DNA from: Flavobacterium psychrophilum
Lineage (GTDB): Bacteria; Bacteroidota; Bacteroidia; Flavobacteriales; Flavobacteriaceae
Assembly (NCBI GenBank): GCA_003243255.1
Contig: QFQM01000057.1
Span: 1-24,644 of the forward strand
Direction of reading: 5' to 3'
DNA: 24,644 bases
Under the pieces are notes generated by a model. The model worked only from the letters and a program-made list of their open reading frames with translations. It searched no databases and was not told where the DNA came from. Every line of letters starts with the position of its first letter. Within the stretch, counting starts at the first letter, position 1. Positions 13,219 through 22,430 of this stretch are shown here, one piece after another. Both the position numbers and the translations under genes were made by a program.

Positions 13219-15453
13219 ATGCGCAAAATATTATTATTGCTGTTGCTGTGTGTTTCATTCGCACAGGCGCAGGAAACCTTAAGTGGTAAAGTGCTCGATG
13301 AGCAAAACCTGCCGCTTCCCGGTGCCGGTATCAACTGGCTGAATACTACTATATCCTCTTCAACGTTAGAAGACGGTACATTTACAATCCCATATTCTCC
13401 GGAATACAAAAAACTTGTTATTAGCTATCTGGGATATCCTACCGATACACTGGATGTAGCTTCTGCAACATATATTACCCATAAGATGAAACCTGTAAAA
13501 GGCAATGATCTTAATGAAGTTGTGGTAGATAAGACCCGCAAAAGCCTTGAGCGTAGCCAGACAAAAGCAACAAATGTGGTGACTATGGGAAGCAAGGAAT
13601 TGCTTAAAGCGGCCTGCTGTAACATTGCGGAAGCTTTTGAAACCAATCCGTCGATTGATGTTAGCTTTTCAGATGCACTTACAGGTACACGACAGATAAA
13701 AATGTTGGGACTTACCAGTCCATACCTTCTTATTGCCGAAGAGAATATTCCAGCGGTACGTGGTGCATCTCAGGTTTACGGCCTTTCTTTTGTTCCGGGA
13801 ACATGGGTTGAAAGCATTCAGATCACCAAGGGTGCAGGGCCTGTTATCAATGGTTACGAAAGCATTTCGGGGCAGATAAACTACGAATTGCTTAAGCCGG
13901 TAAATGATATTCCTTTCTTTTTAAATGCTTATGGCTCAACCGACAGCCGTTTTGAGCTGAATACCCATTTCAACAAAAAGTTCTCTGACAAATGGAGCAG
14001 CAGCCTTTTTGTTCATGGTAATGCAAGGGTGAGCAAAAATGATATGAACGATGATGGTTTCCTGGATAATCCTCTGGGTAAACAAATTAACATCATGAAC
14101 CGTTGGCAGTATACCGATGCCGAAAAAGGATGGGTAGGTTTTATCAACGCACGTTATATGCGTGATGAAAAGCAAACCGGAGAACTTGATTTTGATCCGG
14201 ATACCGATAAGTTCAGTACCCATCACTGGGGGTCAGAAATCAATACTGATAAGGTAGACCTTTCAGGAAAGCTGGGGTATGTATTCCCGGATATGCCTTA
14301 CCAGAGTATCGGGTTACAGTCGGCTTTCAACTGGCATAAGCAGGAATCGTATTTCGGATTGAGAACCTATGATATCGATCAGAAGAGTTTTTATTCAAAC
14401 CTGATTTTCAATTCAATTATAACCAATACACTGAACAAGTTTGCTACAGGTCTTAACTTTACTTATGATAAGTATGGGGAATTTGTAAATACGACAGATT
14501 ACAGCAGGATAGATAACTCAGTAGGTGCGTTCTTTGAATATACCTACGATAATGCTAATGATTTTACAATTGTTTTAGGTGGGCGTTTTGACGTACACAA
14601 CCGTCTTGGGGCTTTTGTTACGCCAAGAATGCACCTTCGTTACAACCCTTGGGAAAAGGGTACGTTCAGGGCTTCAGCAGGTAGGGGTAAAAGAGCTGCT
14701 AATATCTTTGCTGAGAACCAGTCATTGTTTGGCAGTTCGCGTTCACTAAATATTATCAATGGCGGAGGAAAAGTTTACGGACTTGACCCTGAAATTGCGT
14801 GGAACTATGGTGTGAGCTTTGTGCAGGGCTTTACGTTATTTGGTAAAAACACTGAGTTTGTTGTTGATTTTTACAGGACTGATTTTCAAAACCAGGCGGT
14901 TGTTGACCTTTTTGCGTCTCCACAGCAGGCATTGTTTTATAATCTTGATGGGAAATCATACGCTAACAGTCTTCAGCTGGAGCTTAATTATGAGATTACG
15001 CACCATTTCAATGTTCGTACTGCTTATAAGTATTACGACATACAGACACAATATACTACAGGAATGCAGGAGAGGCCCCTTCAGGCTAAACACCGCTTCT
15101 TTACTAATTTAGCTTATGAAACACACATTGTAGATGGTGGTAAGCAATGGAAGTTCGATTTTACCTATAACTGGATGGGCAAACAACGTTTGCCATATAC
15201 AGGCAGCAATCCTGTTAACGAACAGATGGGCAATTATTCACCTTCTTTCTCGTTAATGAATGCACAGATAACAAGAACATTTTCAAGTGTTTTTGAAGCT
15301 TATGTTGGTGCAGAGAATCTTGGGAATTATCAGCAAAAGAAAGCCATTTTAGGTACAGATGATCCGTTTGGCCCATATTTTGACAGTTCAATCATCTATG
15401 CGCCTATATTTGGTCAGATGTATTATGCGGGAATACGATTTAAAATAAAATAA
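13219..15453 (+). CDS. TonB-dependent outer-membrane receptor, probably metal-linked
   Basis: From ATG 13219 the protein has 744 residues. A signal peptide (MRKILLLLLLCVSFAQAQ) leads into a CarboxypepD_reg-like domain (about 20-95; GKVLDEQNLPLPGAGINW), a plug domain (about 105-215; TRQIKMLGLTSPYLLIAEE, ITKGAGPVINGYESISGQIN) and a 22-strand-type barrel ending in FGQMYYAGIRFKIK. It moves a substrate across the outer membrane using TonB. The plug carries vicinal cysteines C133-C134 (KAACCNIAEAFETNPSID), a feature of receptors in heavy-metal clusters. The tail lacks the usual C-terminal Phe but ends in alternating residues. It lies between a Cys-rich periplasmic protein and an HMA protein, 22 bp before the latter. 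The upstream ATG at 13192 would add residues before the signal peptide. Confidence 0.92.
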   Translation: MRKILLLLLLCVSFAQAQETLSGKVLDEQNLPLPGAGINWLNTTISSSTLEDGTFTIPYSPEYKKLVISYLGYPTDTLDVASATYITHKMKPVKGNDLNEVVVDKTRKSLERSQTKATNVVTMGSKELLKAACCNIAEAFETNPSIDVSFSDALTGTRQIKMLGLTSPYLLIAEENIPAVRGASQVYGLSFVPGTWVESIQITKGAGPVINGYESISGQINYELLKPVNDIPFFLNAYGSTDSRFELNTHFNKKFSDKWSSSLFVHGNARVSKNDMNDDGFLDNPLGKQINIMNRWQYTDAEKGWVGFINARYMRDEKQTGELDFDPDTDKFSTHHWGSEINTDKVDLSGKLGYVFPDMPYQSIGLQSAFNWHKQESYFGLRTYDIDQKSFYSNLIFNSIITNTLNKFATGLNFTYDKYGEFVNTTDYSRIDNSVGAFFEYTYDNANDFTIVLGGRFDVHNRLGAFVTPRMHLRYNPWEKGTFRASAGRGKRAANIFAENQSLFGSSRSLNIINGGGKVYGLDPEIAWNYGVSFVQGFTLFGKNTEFVVDFYRTDFQNQAVVDLFASPQQALFYNLDGKSYANSLQLELNYEITHHFNVRTAYKYYDIQTQYTTGMQERPLQAKHRFFTNLAYETHIVDGGKQWKFDFTYNWMGKQRLPYTGSNPVNEQMGNYSPSFSLMNAQITRTFSSVFEAYVGAENLGNYQQKKAILGTDDPFGPYFDSSIIYAPIFGQMYYAGIRFKIK

Positions 15454-15475
15454 TAACCAAACAATTAAAATAGAA

Positions 15476-15826
15476 ATGAAAAAACTAATTATGATCATGC
15501 TTGTAACACTGATAGGTTTATCAGTTCAGGCACAGGAGAAAAAACAGGAAAAGAAAAAGAATGCTACCTATGAGATTGCCGTAAACGGTAATTGTGGTAT
15601 CTGCAAAAAAAGAATAGAAGCTGCTGCTTACAGTGTAAAGGGAGTAAAGTCGGCACAATGGCATCAGGATCATCACGATATGCACCTTATCATTGATGAG
15701 AACAAATGCAGTATTGATGATGTGCATGCTGCAGTAGCAAAAGCTGGTCATGATACTGATAAGGTAAAGGCCAAAGATGAAGACTATGACAGGCTTCACG
15801 GCTGTTGCCAGTATGAAAGGCTATAA
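15476..15826 (+). CDS. Exported heavy-metal-associated (HMA) domain protein
   Basis: The 116-residue protein has a signal peptide (MKKLIMIMLVTLIGLSVQAQ), a Lys-rich linker and a ferredoxin-fold HMA domain with the metal motif GNCGICKKRIE, cysteines 40 and 43. This is close to the GMTCxxC of CopZ/ATX1 chaperones but with N-C-G-I-C. A His cluster (WHQDHHDMH, residues 62-70) and a second vicinal Cys pair (110-111, HGCCQYERL) add potential ligands. Export sets it apart from cytoplasmic CopZ; it probably binds copper or a similar ion in the periplasm. It is the last gene of the metal module and is followed at once by a strong terminator. Confidence 0.92.
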   Translation: MKKLIMIMLVTLIGLSVQAQEKKQEKKKNATYEIAVNGNCGICKKRIEAAAYSVKGVKSAQWHQDHHDMHLIIDENKCSIDDVHAAVAKAGHDTDKVKAKDEDYDRLHGCCQYERL

Positions 15827-15838
15827 TCTTTAAATGAA

Positions 15839-15868
15839 AAACCCCAACGTAAGTTGGGGTTTCTTTTT
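15839..15868. terminator. Bidirectional intrinsic terminator
   Basis: AAACCCCAAC (15839-15848) and GTTGGGGTTT (15853-15862) form a perfect 10-bp stem with loop GTAA. T-rich sequence follows on the plus strand (CTTTTT) and A-rich sequence precedes the stem, so it can stop both the plus-strand HMA gene and the convergent minus-strand MG2 gene, whose stop lies at 15870. Confidence 0.9.
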
Positions 15869-15869
15869 A

Positions 15870-18242
15870 TTAGCTGTTAGGGTCTATTGTTTTAATTTCA
15901 GAGATCAGTTTGCCATCGGCACTAAAACCTTCAATCAGCACTTTTAGTGGTTTAGAAGATATTTTAGGGATAGAAATATTGAACTCCCCTTTTTCATTGG
16001 TCATTATCGTTGGTTGCCAGTCAATAATACCGAAATTTTCAAAGCCTTTGTCGTCAACACTGTTATAAGTTACGTTCTGAAAAGCTTTAGGTTTTTCAAA
16101 TGCATTTTTAACGATTATACTGGGTGTTGTATTTTTATTAAGGCCTGGTTTAGGGCCTTTTTTAAGATATATTCTTATCACACCCTGGTAGTTACGTACT
16201 GAAGGTACTATAGCAGTAGAGCTCATGTAAATTTCATCAACATCTCCCAAAAGAATGACAGACAATATTGAATAATCTAATTGTTGTACGTTGTCTATAT
16301 AAATTATAGGGCCGGCCTGAGCAGCATTTATACTGTTAACTGTTCTTGTGTATATAGTTAGCTGACCGGTTGAAGGGTTCTCATTGATATAAAAGCCCCC
16401 AAAGGTTTTAATGAATTGTAAAAGATTCTGATAAGCATTGGCTTTTTGGTCGGTTATTTTATAACCGCGCAAGTCAGAATGCCCGGCAGTATTAGCATAT
16501 TTAAGGGCACTACCTTCTATTTTTACTTCTTCGAGCTCTTCTGAAACAGCATCACTAAAAATATTTGGACTGTTTACTGCATCCATGTTAGCTTGCGGTG
16601 CATAAAAATGTGGTTCCGGTTTGTAGGGTTTGTTAAATTTACTTCTTCCGTTAAGAACTTGTGGGACAAGGCTGATTTCTCGTGGCTTGGCTCCTCGCTT
16701 AATCAGGGTAAAATTTACATAAGAAGAATCGTCAATAATAAGGTTTTTAAATTCAAATTCCCTATTATCCCTAACTTCTGTATTTTCATCTATTCCGGAT
16801 GTAAGTGAATATAGCCTTATTCTACTTCCTTTACTATCTATATTTGCAGGAATTGTTCCTTTAAGAGTTAATCCCAAATCGAAAGTATAGTTGTTTTTTG
16901 GAGGGTTTTGCTTAATGTTTACCCACTGATATTTGCTTTTTTGGTTTATTAAGAATAGATCAAGTTCGTAAAGTTTATTTTTTGACAATGTGGTAAAATA
17001 ATGTCTTCCTGATGCTTTATGCTGATCCTGAATATAGGGTAAGAGAAGGAATGAACTATATATGTCGTTAGTGTCATCAAAACTTCTTGTAGCTTCAGGA
17101 AGTACCGTAAGGCTCAAATTCATGTTAGGATAGTTAACCTTGCCGGCATATTTTAGTTTGTCTGTTGTCGGGCCATTTTTTGCAACATCAATCGAGAGTC
17201 CTGTTTTTGGATAGTTAAAAAACATTCTTTCAGATAATTGTATAAGATTGCTGTCTAATATTCTTATTGTATTTAGTCCCGAAGCAAACTCAGTATTTGG
17301 AATTGCAAGTGTTTGTTCAAAACCCGGATTATTGAGGTTAAGTTCCATTACTACCGCTTTATCATCATGATGTATCAGAATGTATACAGGTTGTCCGTTA
17401 AAAGAGCTATAAGTTTCTTTATTCGTACGAACCTTTATCATTGTTTTGTCAGCAATGGCATAGTTATTCACTTCTAGAGAAATCCCGGTTAATTCAGCGA
17501 CAGGTAAAGGTTTTTCGTGCTTAACATCATCAATTGTCACAATAGCTTTGTAACCGGAAGGGGTATTAGCAGTCAGATCAAACTTTCCGAAGCCAAGTTT
17601 ATTTAGTTGTACTTTTTTAATGACTTTTCCTGATGCATCAGTAATGTCGGCTGTAGATACCGATAGCGGATTATTGTTGCAATCTGCAACATGAATGCCT
17701 ATGTTATTGTTTACGCCGTTAATTATTTTACCACCTTCGGGATTTAAATCAATAATGATTTTAGATGGGTCGGCTTTGGCTAAAGCAGTTCCTGCACCTT
17801 GTTCCGTATTTATGATAGCAATTTCATAAACAGCCGATTCGTCTTCAGAAAAATTATTCATCCAGTTTGTGTAAAACTGCAAGTAATATTTTCCGGATTT
17901 GAATTTGCTGTTAAGTTTGAAAAAACCGGTAAACCCTCCTCTGTTACCAAAAAAAAGTTTCGTTTCGATGATTTTTCCTTCTTCATCCATTAAATTCCCA
18001 TATATGTTGGTGGTATTAGGAGAAGGAGCATTTATTTTACGATGAAAAACATATCCTTTAAACCAAATCGCTTCGTTCGACATAAATACGCTTTTGTCAA
18101 ACTGCACATGAATATTCTCTCTCTCCAGAGTGTAATAATCAGTTAGGGACTTCATTATCTCTTCTGTTCTGCTCTGCTGAGCATACATGCTGTAATTCAG
18201 CAATGTAACGATTGCTAAAAGGGTGTAAAATATTTTTTTCAT
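15870..18242 (-). CDS. Large secreted MG2-like protein with receptor plug domain
   Basis: The 790-residue protein begins with a signal peptide (MKKIFYTLLAIVTLLNYSMYAQ). Residues about 35-150 resemble the alpha-2-macroglobulin MG2 fold of Bacteroidota envelope proteins (ERENIHVQFDKSVFMSNEAIWFKGYVF, GKYYLQFYTNWM). Several beta-sandwich segments follow, and the C-terminal part holds a plug-like domain (about 590-690; GYKITDQKANAYQNLLQFIKTFGGFYI, IYIDNVQQLDYSILSVILLGDVDEIYM) but no beta barrel, then a short beta domain. Such proteins are typically annotated as hypothetical or plug-domain proteins and lack the thioester of true macroglobulins. Function is unknown; an envelope role is inferred. It is monocistronic and convergent with the metal module. 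Confidence 0.82.
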   Translation of the reverse strand: MKKIFYTLLAIVTLLNYSMYAQQSRTEEIMKSLTDYYTLERENIHVQFDKSVFMSNEAIWFKGYVFHRKINAPSPNTTNIYGNLMDEEGKIIETKLFFGNRGGFTGFFKLNSKFKSGKYYLQFYTNWMNNFSEDESAVYEIAIINTEQGAGTALAKADPSKIIIDLNPEGGKIINGVNNNIGIHVADCNNNPLSVSTADITDASGKVIKKVQLNKLGFGKFDLTANTPSGYKAIVTIDDVKHEKPLPVAELTGISLEVNNYAIADKTMIKVRTNKETYSSFNGQPVYILIHHDDKAVVMELNLNNPGFEQTLAIPNTEFASGLNTIRILDSNLIQLSERMFFNYPKTGLSIDVAKNGPTTDKLKYAGKVNYPNMNLSLTVLPEATRSFDDTNDIYSSFLLLPYIQDQHKASGRHYFTTLSKNKLYELDLFLINQKSKYQWVNIKQNPPKNNYTFDLGLTLKGTIPANIDSKGSRIRLYSLTSGIDENTEVRDNREFEFKNLIIDDSSYVNFTLIKRGAKPREISLVPQVLNGRSKFNKPYKPEPHFYAPQANMDAVNSPNIFSDAVSEELEEVKIEGSALKYANTAGHSDLRGYKITDQKANAYQNLLQFIKTFGGFYINENPSTGQLTIYTRTVNSINAAQAGPIIYIDNVQQLDYSILSVILLGDVDEIYMSSTAIVPSVRNYQGVIRIYLKKGPKPGLNKNTTPSIIVKNAFEKPKAFQNVTYNSVDDKGFENFGIIDWQPTIMTNEKGEFNISIPKISSKPLKVLIEGFSADGKLISEIKTIDPNS

Positions 18243-18269
18243 AGGTTGGATGATTGGTCAAATTTTTCC

Positions 18270-18293
18270 TTCAAAATCTGTGCCGCAAAAATA
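18270..18293 (-). promoter_or_regulatory. Overlapping TAnnTTTG and sigma-54-like elements
   Basis: On the minus strand TATTTTTG (18286-18293) fits the housekeeping -7 box. Directly after it, CGGCAC (18280-18285), 5 nt, then TTGAA (18270-18274) fits the sigma-54 layout TGGCAC-N5-TTGCW with exact GG-N10-G spacing and one mismatch in each half. The ATG is 28 bp downstream of the latter. Which polymerase form uses the site is open. Confidence 0.4.
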
Positions 18294-18349
18294 TAAAGTT
18301 TGTTTAATTGGTTTATTAAAAATTGATATTTGTTGTTAAAAAAAACGAA

Positions 18350-18382
18350 AAAAGGGAACATTTATTTTAAATGTTCCCTTTT
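18350..18382 (-). terminator. Intrinsic terminator of groEL
   Basis: AAAAGGGAACATTT (18350-18363) and AAATGTTCCCTTTT (18369-18382) form a perfect 14-bp stem around ATTTT. On the minus strand a T-rich tract (from the A-run at 18338-18353) follows. It lies 20 bp after the groEL stop. Confidence 0.9.
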
Positions 18383-18401
18383 AAAAATTGTAGAAAATGG
18401 A

Positions 18402-20057
<1,656 letters not shown>

Positions 20058-20067
20058 TTAACCTTAA

Positions 20068-20343
20068 TTAGATTATTGCAAAGATTTCTTCTTCCTTCAT
20101 GATAAGGTAATCTTTACCCTCAAATTTCAATTCAGTACCTGCATATTTTCCGTATAAAACAGTGTCGCCTACTTTTACGGTCATGTCATGGTCTTTTGTG
20201 CCATTGCCTACTGCTACTACAATACCTTTTTGTGGTTTTTCTTTAGCAGTGTCAGGAATGAAAAGACCTGATGCAGTTTGCGTTTCTGCAGCTACCGGCT
20301 CGATAAGTACACGGTCTGAAAGGGGTTTAATGTTTAAAGCCAT
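20068..20343 (-). CDS. groS: Co-chaperonin GroES (10 kDa)
   Basis: The 91-residue protein is a complete GroES. It starts [24 protein letters not shown], with the mobile loop that docks on GroEL at about residues 16-32 ([20 protein letters not shown]), and continues with [33 protein letters not shown] and the closing [13 protein letters not shown]. It caps the GroEL ring as a heptamer. No CIRCE (TTAGCACTC-N9-GAGTGCTAA) element lies upstream, so HrcA control is not indicated. Instead a sigma-54-like element lies 49-64 bp before the ATG. Confidence 0.99.
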   Translation of the reverse strand: MALNIKPLSDRVLIEPVAAETQTASGLFIPDTAKEKPQKGIVVAVGNGTKDHDMTVKVGDTVLYGKYAGTELKFEGKDYLIMKEEEIFAII

Positions 20344-20391
20344 TTTATATTGATTTAATTTTTATTGTTATTAAAATGATATTCTCAGTTT

Positions 20392-20407
20392 TTCAGAAAT
20401 TGTGCCA
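20392..20407 (-). promoter_or_regulatory. Sigma-54-like promoter ahead of groES-groEL
   Basis: On the minus strand TGGCAC (20402-20407), 5 nt, then CTGAA (20392-20396). The -24 half is perfect and the spacing GG-N10-G is exact; the -12 half is CTGA rather than TTGC. It lies 49 bp before the groES ATG. No TAnnTTTG box is seen in the 75 bp upstream of groES. Confidence 0.45.
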
Positions 20408-20435
20408 TTCCGCTGAAGTATGACATATTTTCAGA

Positions 20436-20467
20436 AAAAATGCCAGCTTTAAAAGGCTGGCATTTTT
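20436..20467 (-). terminator. Intrinsic terminator of the miaB-to-secG gene run
   Basis: AAAAATGCCAGC (20436-20447) pairs with GCTGGCATTTTT (20456-20467), a perfect 12-bp stem with an 8-nt loop, and a T-run follows on the minus strand. It lies 22 bp after the secG stop and separates that operon from groES. Confidence 0.9.
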
Positions 20468-20489
20468 AATATCGTTATTTACGAAGAAA

Positions 20490-20834
20490 TTACTGTTGTG
20501 GTTGAGCAGCCGGAGCAACTGGTGCAGCATCGCTTGCAGGTTTAGCAGCAGGAGCTTGTGCAGCAGGTACAGCAGATTCATCAATAAAAGATTCGTTATC
20601 ACCTATTGAAGAAAAGCTAAGGCTTGATAGTAATATAAGCGCTACTAATATTGTAGCAAGTGTCCATGTACTTTTGTCAAGGAAATCTGTAGTCTTCTGA
20701 ACGCCACCCATCATCTGAGAACCTCCAATAGAAGATGAAAGGCCTCCACTTTTAGGGTTTTGCACCATGATTACCACTACAAGCAAAAAGCTTACTATTG
20801 TTATAAGTACCAGAAAAATTGAAAAGTTAAGCAT
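20490..20834 (-). CDS. secG: Preprotein translocase subunit SecG
   Basis: The 114-residue protein has the two membrane helices and linking loop of SecG: a first helix (FSIFLVLITIVSFLLVVVIMVQ), then the conserved NPKSGGLSSSIGG loop with the QMMGGVQKTTDFLDKSTW segment, and a second helix (TLATILVALILLSSLSF). A Pro/Ala-rich cytoplasmic or periplasmic tail of about 30 residues (VPAAQAPAAKPASDAAPVAP) follows, an extension common in Bacteroidota. SecG assists SecYE/SecA protein export at the inner membrane. Its start overlaps the end of the preceding TPR gene by 8 bp, so translation is coupled. Confidence 0.96.
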   Translation of the reverse strand: MLNFSIFLVLITIVSFLLVVVIMVQNPKSGGLSSSIGGSQMMGGVQKTTDFLDKSTWTLATILVALILLSSLSFSSIGDNESFIDESAVPAAQAPAAKPASDAAPVAPAAQPQQ

Positions 20835-21828
20835 CGTTCTTTAAGTTGTTATTTTGTTGAATAATCTTTATATCTGAAATACGGTCTGCAAAGAAAACAC
20901 TTTTTTCCGGATATTTCAAAATTAAAATTTCATATGCCTGTATTGCTTTGCTGTATTTTTTTTGTTCAAGGTACACCCTTGCCAGTGTTTCAGTCATCAG
21001 CATAGAGCTGTCCTGAGTGCTTCGCTCAATGTTTATTGGGGTTGGCGTGTTATTTTTGGCCGGTGCGATCTTAGGATTTGCTTCTATGAATTTATCAATA
21101 AGCTCCATTTTTTTTGCAAGCGGATCGTCATTTTCTTCAGTTTCCGGCTCTTCTTTTTCTTCGTTATCCCTGTTTATAGGGCTAAGTCGGGATAATTGCA
21201 GCCATTCGGCAAATGAATGCGTCTCGTTCTTATCGAAATCCAGCGGCTTACCTATATTAAGTTTTTCTTCAGTTTCCTCAAGATTGATATCAGGCGTTTC
21301 GGAAATTGTTTCAGGCTCTTGCGATGATAGTTCTTCAATCGCCTGTATCGAGCGTTTTATTGAGTCTTCAAGCTTATCTGAATTTTGTGGAACGACAGGG
21401 GTTTCAGTTCTTGTTTCTTCTACTGCCAGTATAGAACGCTTTATCGACTCTTCCACTTTATCAACCGGAAGGGCAGGCTGTGTTGCCTCAGTTGTTTCTG
21501 CACTTTCCGTATCAATGATTTCACTGTCTGTAACCGCGATAGACTGTAATGCGATTTCCTGCTGTGCCAAAACATCTTTTTCAATACTCTGAAATTGTTC
21601 AGATGTAATGAAGTCAAATAGAACGGAACGGTCTGTTGTATATGCGGCCGTTTTTTTTAATTCTGTATTGTAACGAAAACTATCCTGATTGTAGAGCCCT
21701 TTCAGGTAAATAGCGCGTGCGCTTTGCAGAAACGGGAATTCCGACAGGATTTTCTCCAGGTCGGCCGTCTGCTTCTCATTTAATGAGTAAGGCTTATTGA
21801 GTAGGTATGTGTATTCTTTTGTGTTCAG
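20827..21828 (-). CDS. TPR-containing protein, apparent CTG start
   Basis: Reading back from the stop at 20827, the frame stays open to an in-frame TGA at 21841-21843. The segment from CTG 21826-21828 gives NTKEYTYLLNKPYSLNEKQT and FPFLQSARAIYLKGLYNQDSF, the N-terminus I know from homologous Flavobacterium proteins between lptE and secG. There the first codon is ATG. No ATG, GTG or other TTG occurs before TTG 21570, which would remove 86 conserved residues. So CTG appears to be the start (333 aa). The middle is acidic and low-complexity with a duplicated 28-residue unit (IKRSIxAxEE); the C-terminus holds one TPR (ARVYLEQKKYSKAIQAYEILILKYPEKS). Function is unknown; the protein looks cytoplasmic, lacking any signal peptide. 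Confidence 0.75.
   Translation of the reverse strand: MNTKEYTYLLNKPYSLNEKQTADLEKILSEFPFLQSARAIYLKGLYNQDSFRYNTELKKTAAYTTDRSVLFDFITSEQFQSIEKDVLAQQEIALQSIAVTDSEIIDTESAETTEATQPALPVDKVEESIKRSILAVEETRTETPVVPQNSDKLEDSIKRSIQAIEELSSQEPETISETPDINLEETEEKLNIGKPLDFDKNETHSFAEWLQLSRLSPINRDNEEKEEPETEENDDPLAKKMELIDKFIEANPKIAPAKNNTPTPINIERSTQDSSMLMTETLARVYLEQKKYSKAIQAYEILILKYPEKSVFFADRISDIKIIQQNNNLKNDA
21340..21462 (-). repeat. Internal 84-nt (28-codon) repeat in the TPR protein
   Basis: Positions 21340-21378 and 21424-21462 are diverged copies, 84 nt apart, both encoding a (V/L)E(E/D)SIKRSI(L/Q)A(V/I)EE unit. Protein identity is higher than DNA identity, which indicates selection on the peptide. The unit is amphipathic and acidic. 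Confidence 0.7.
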
Positions 21829-21833
21829 GTTCT

Positions 21834-21903
21834 TAAGTGTTCAGTGTTCAGTGCTCAGTGCTTAGTGGCTGACTGCCAACTGCGACTGCTTACTGAATAC
21901 TAG
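21834..21903. repeat. Degenerate tandem heptamer array
   Basis: Ten consecutive 7-nt units on the plus strand: TAAGTGT, TCAGTGT, TCAGTGC, TCAGTGC, TTAGTGG, CTGACTG, CCAACTG, CGACTGC, TTACTGA, ATACTAG. The first five are near identical. It starts 2 nt after the lptE stop codon and fills the gap to the next gene; a further copy of the unit (CTGAACA on the minus strand, 21822-21828) contains the apparent CTG start codon of that gene. Confidence 0.85.
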
Positions 21904-21905
21904 TT

Positions 21906-22415
21906 CTACCATTTTGCCAGCGATTCGTTAAATATATCCTGAGTTATCCTTTCAAAAATTGCGTCAAGGGCATCTGTAAGAATCCTTCCGGTAGGCAATT
22001 CATCTCCCGGAAAGTCATAGTAAAAGCTGAAAGGTTTCTCAAAATCGTCTTTTTCGTTATTCTTGTTCGTAAATCTTACGTTTACTGTAATGCTCAGTCT
22101 GTTTTGTGATGCTCTCTGGTCGGCTGTTGCCGTCATAGGGGAGATGCGGTATTGTGTTATCTCGCCTTCATAAAGCAAATCGCCACCCGAATTGGTAAGG
22201 CTCAGGTTGGTCTGGTTTTGTATCAGGTCCTGAAGTCTTCGGGTAAAGGTAACGTCAATTCCCGGTTCTATCAAATCGGCATTGTTCTGAAAATGGTTTA
22301 CCTGAAAAGTTTTGGCATTGATTGAGCCTGTAGTTCCGGTAAAGTTATAGGCTACAGTACATCCTCCTAAAGATAAAAGTACAGCAAAAGCCATTATAAA
22401 TTTTAAGTATCTCAT
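21906..22415 (-). CDS. lptE: LptE-family LPS-assembly lipoprotein
   Basis: From ATG 22415 the protein has 169 residues with a lipoprotein signal peptide ending in the lipobox LSLGGC (Cys19). Family traits follow: CTVAYNFTGTTGSINAKTFQVNHFQNNADL, then TFTRRLQDLIQNQTNLSL (the region that in E. coli LptE contacts LptD), DLLYEGEITQYRISP, and the closing IFERITQDIFNESLAKW. It should plug the LptD barrel and help place lipopolysaccharide in the outer membrane. The open frame extends 12 bp further to a TTG at 22427, but ATG 22415 gives a better signal peptide. It lies 15 bp after the sigma-54 activator gene. Confidence 0.9.
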   Translation of the reverse strand: MRYLKFIMAFAVLLSLGGCTVAYNFTGTTGSINAKTFQVNHFQNNADLIEPGIDVTFTRRLQDLIQNQTNLSLTNSGGDLLYEGEITQYRISPMTATADQRASQNRLSITVNVRFTNKNNEKDDFEKPFSFYYDFPGDELPTGRILTDALDAIFERITQDIFNESLAKW

Positions 22416-22430
22416 AGTATTTGCCAATGG

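Noticed and set aside
20344..20489. Search for a CIRCE/HrcA operator before groES
   Set aside because: No TTAGCACTC-N9-GAGTGCTAA or close variant is present in the whole spacer.
20827..21570. Start of the TPR protein at TTG 21570
   Set aside because: It would discard a conserved 86-residue N-terminal segment that is open in the same frame up to CTG 21828.
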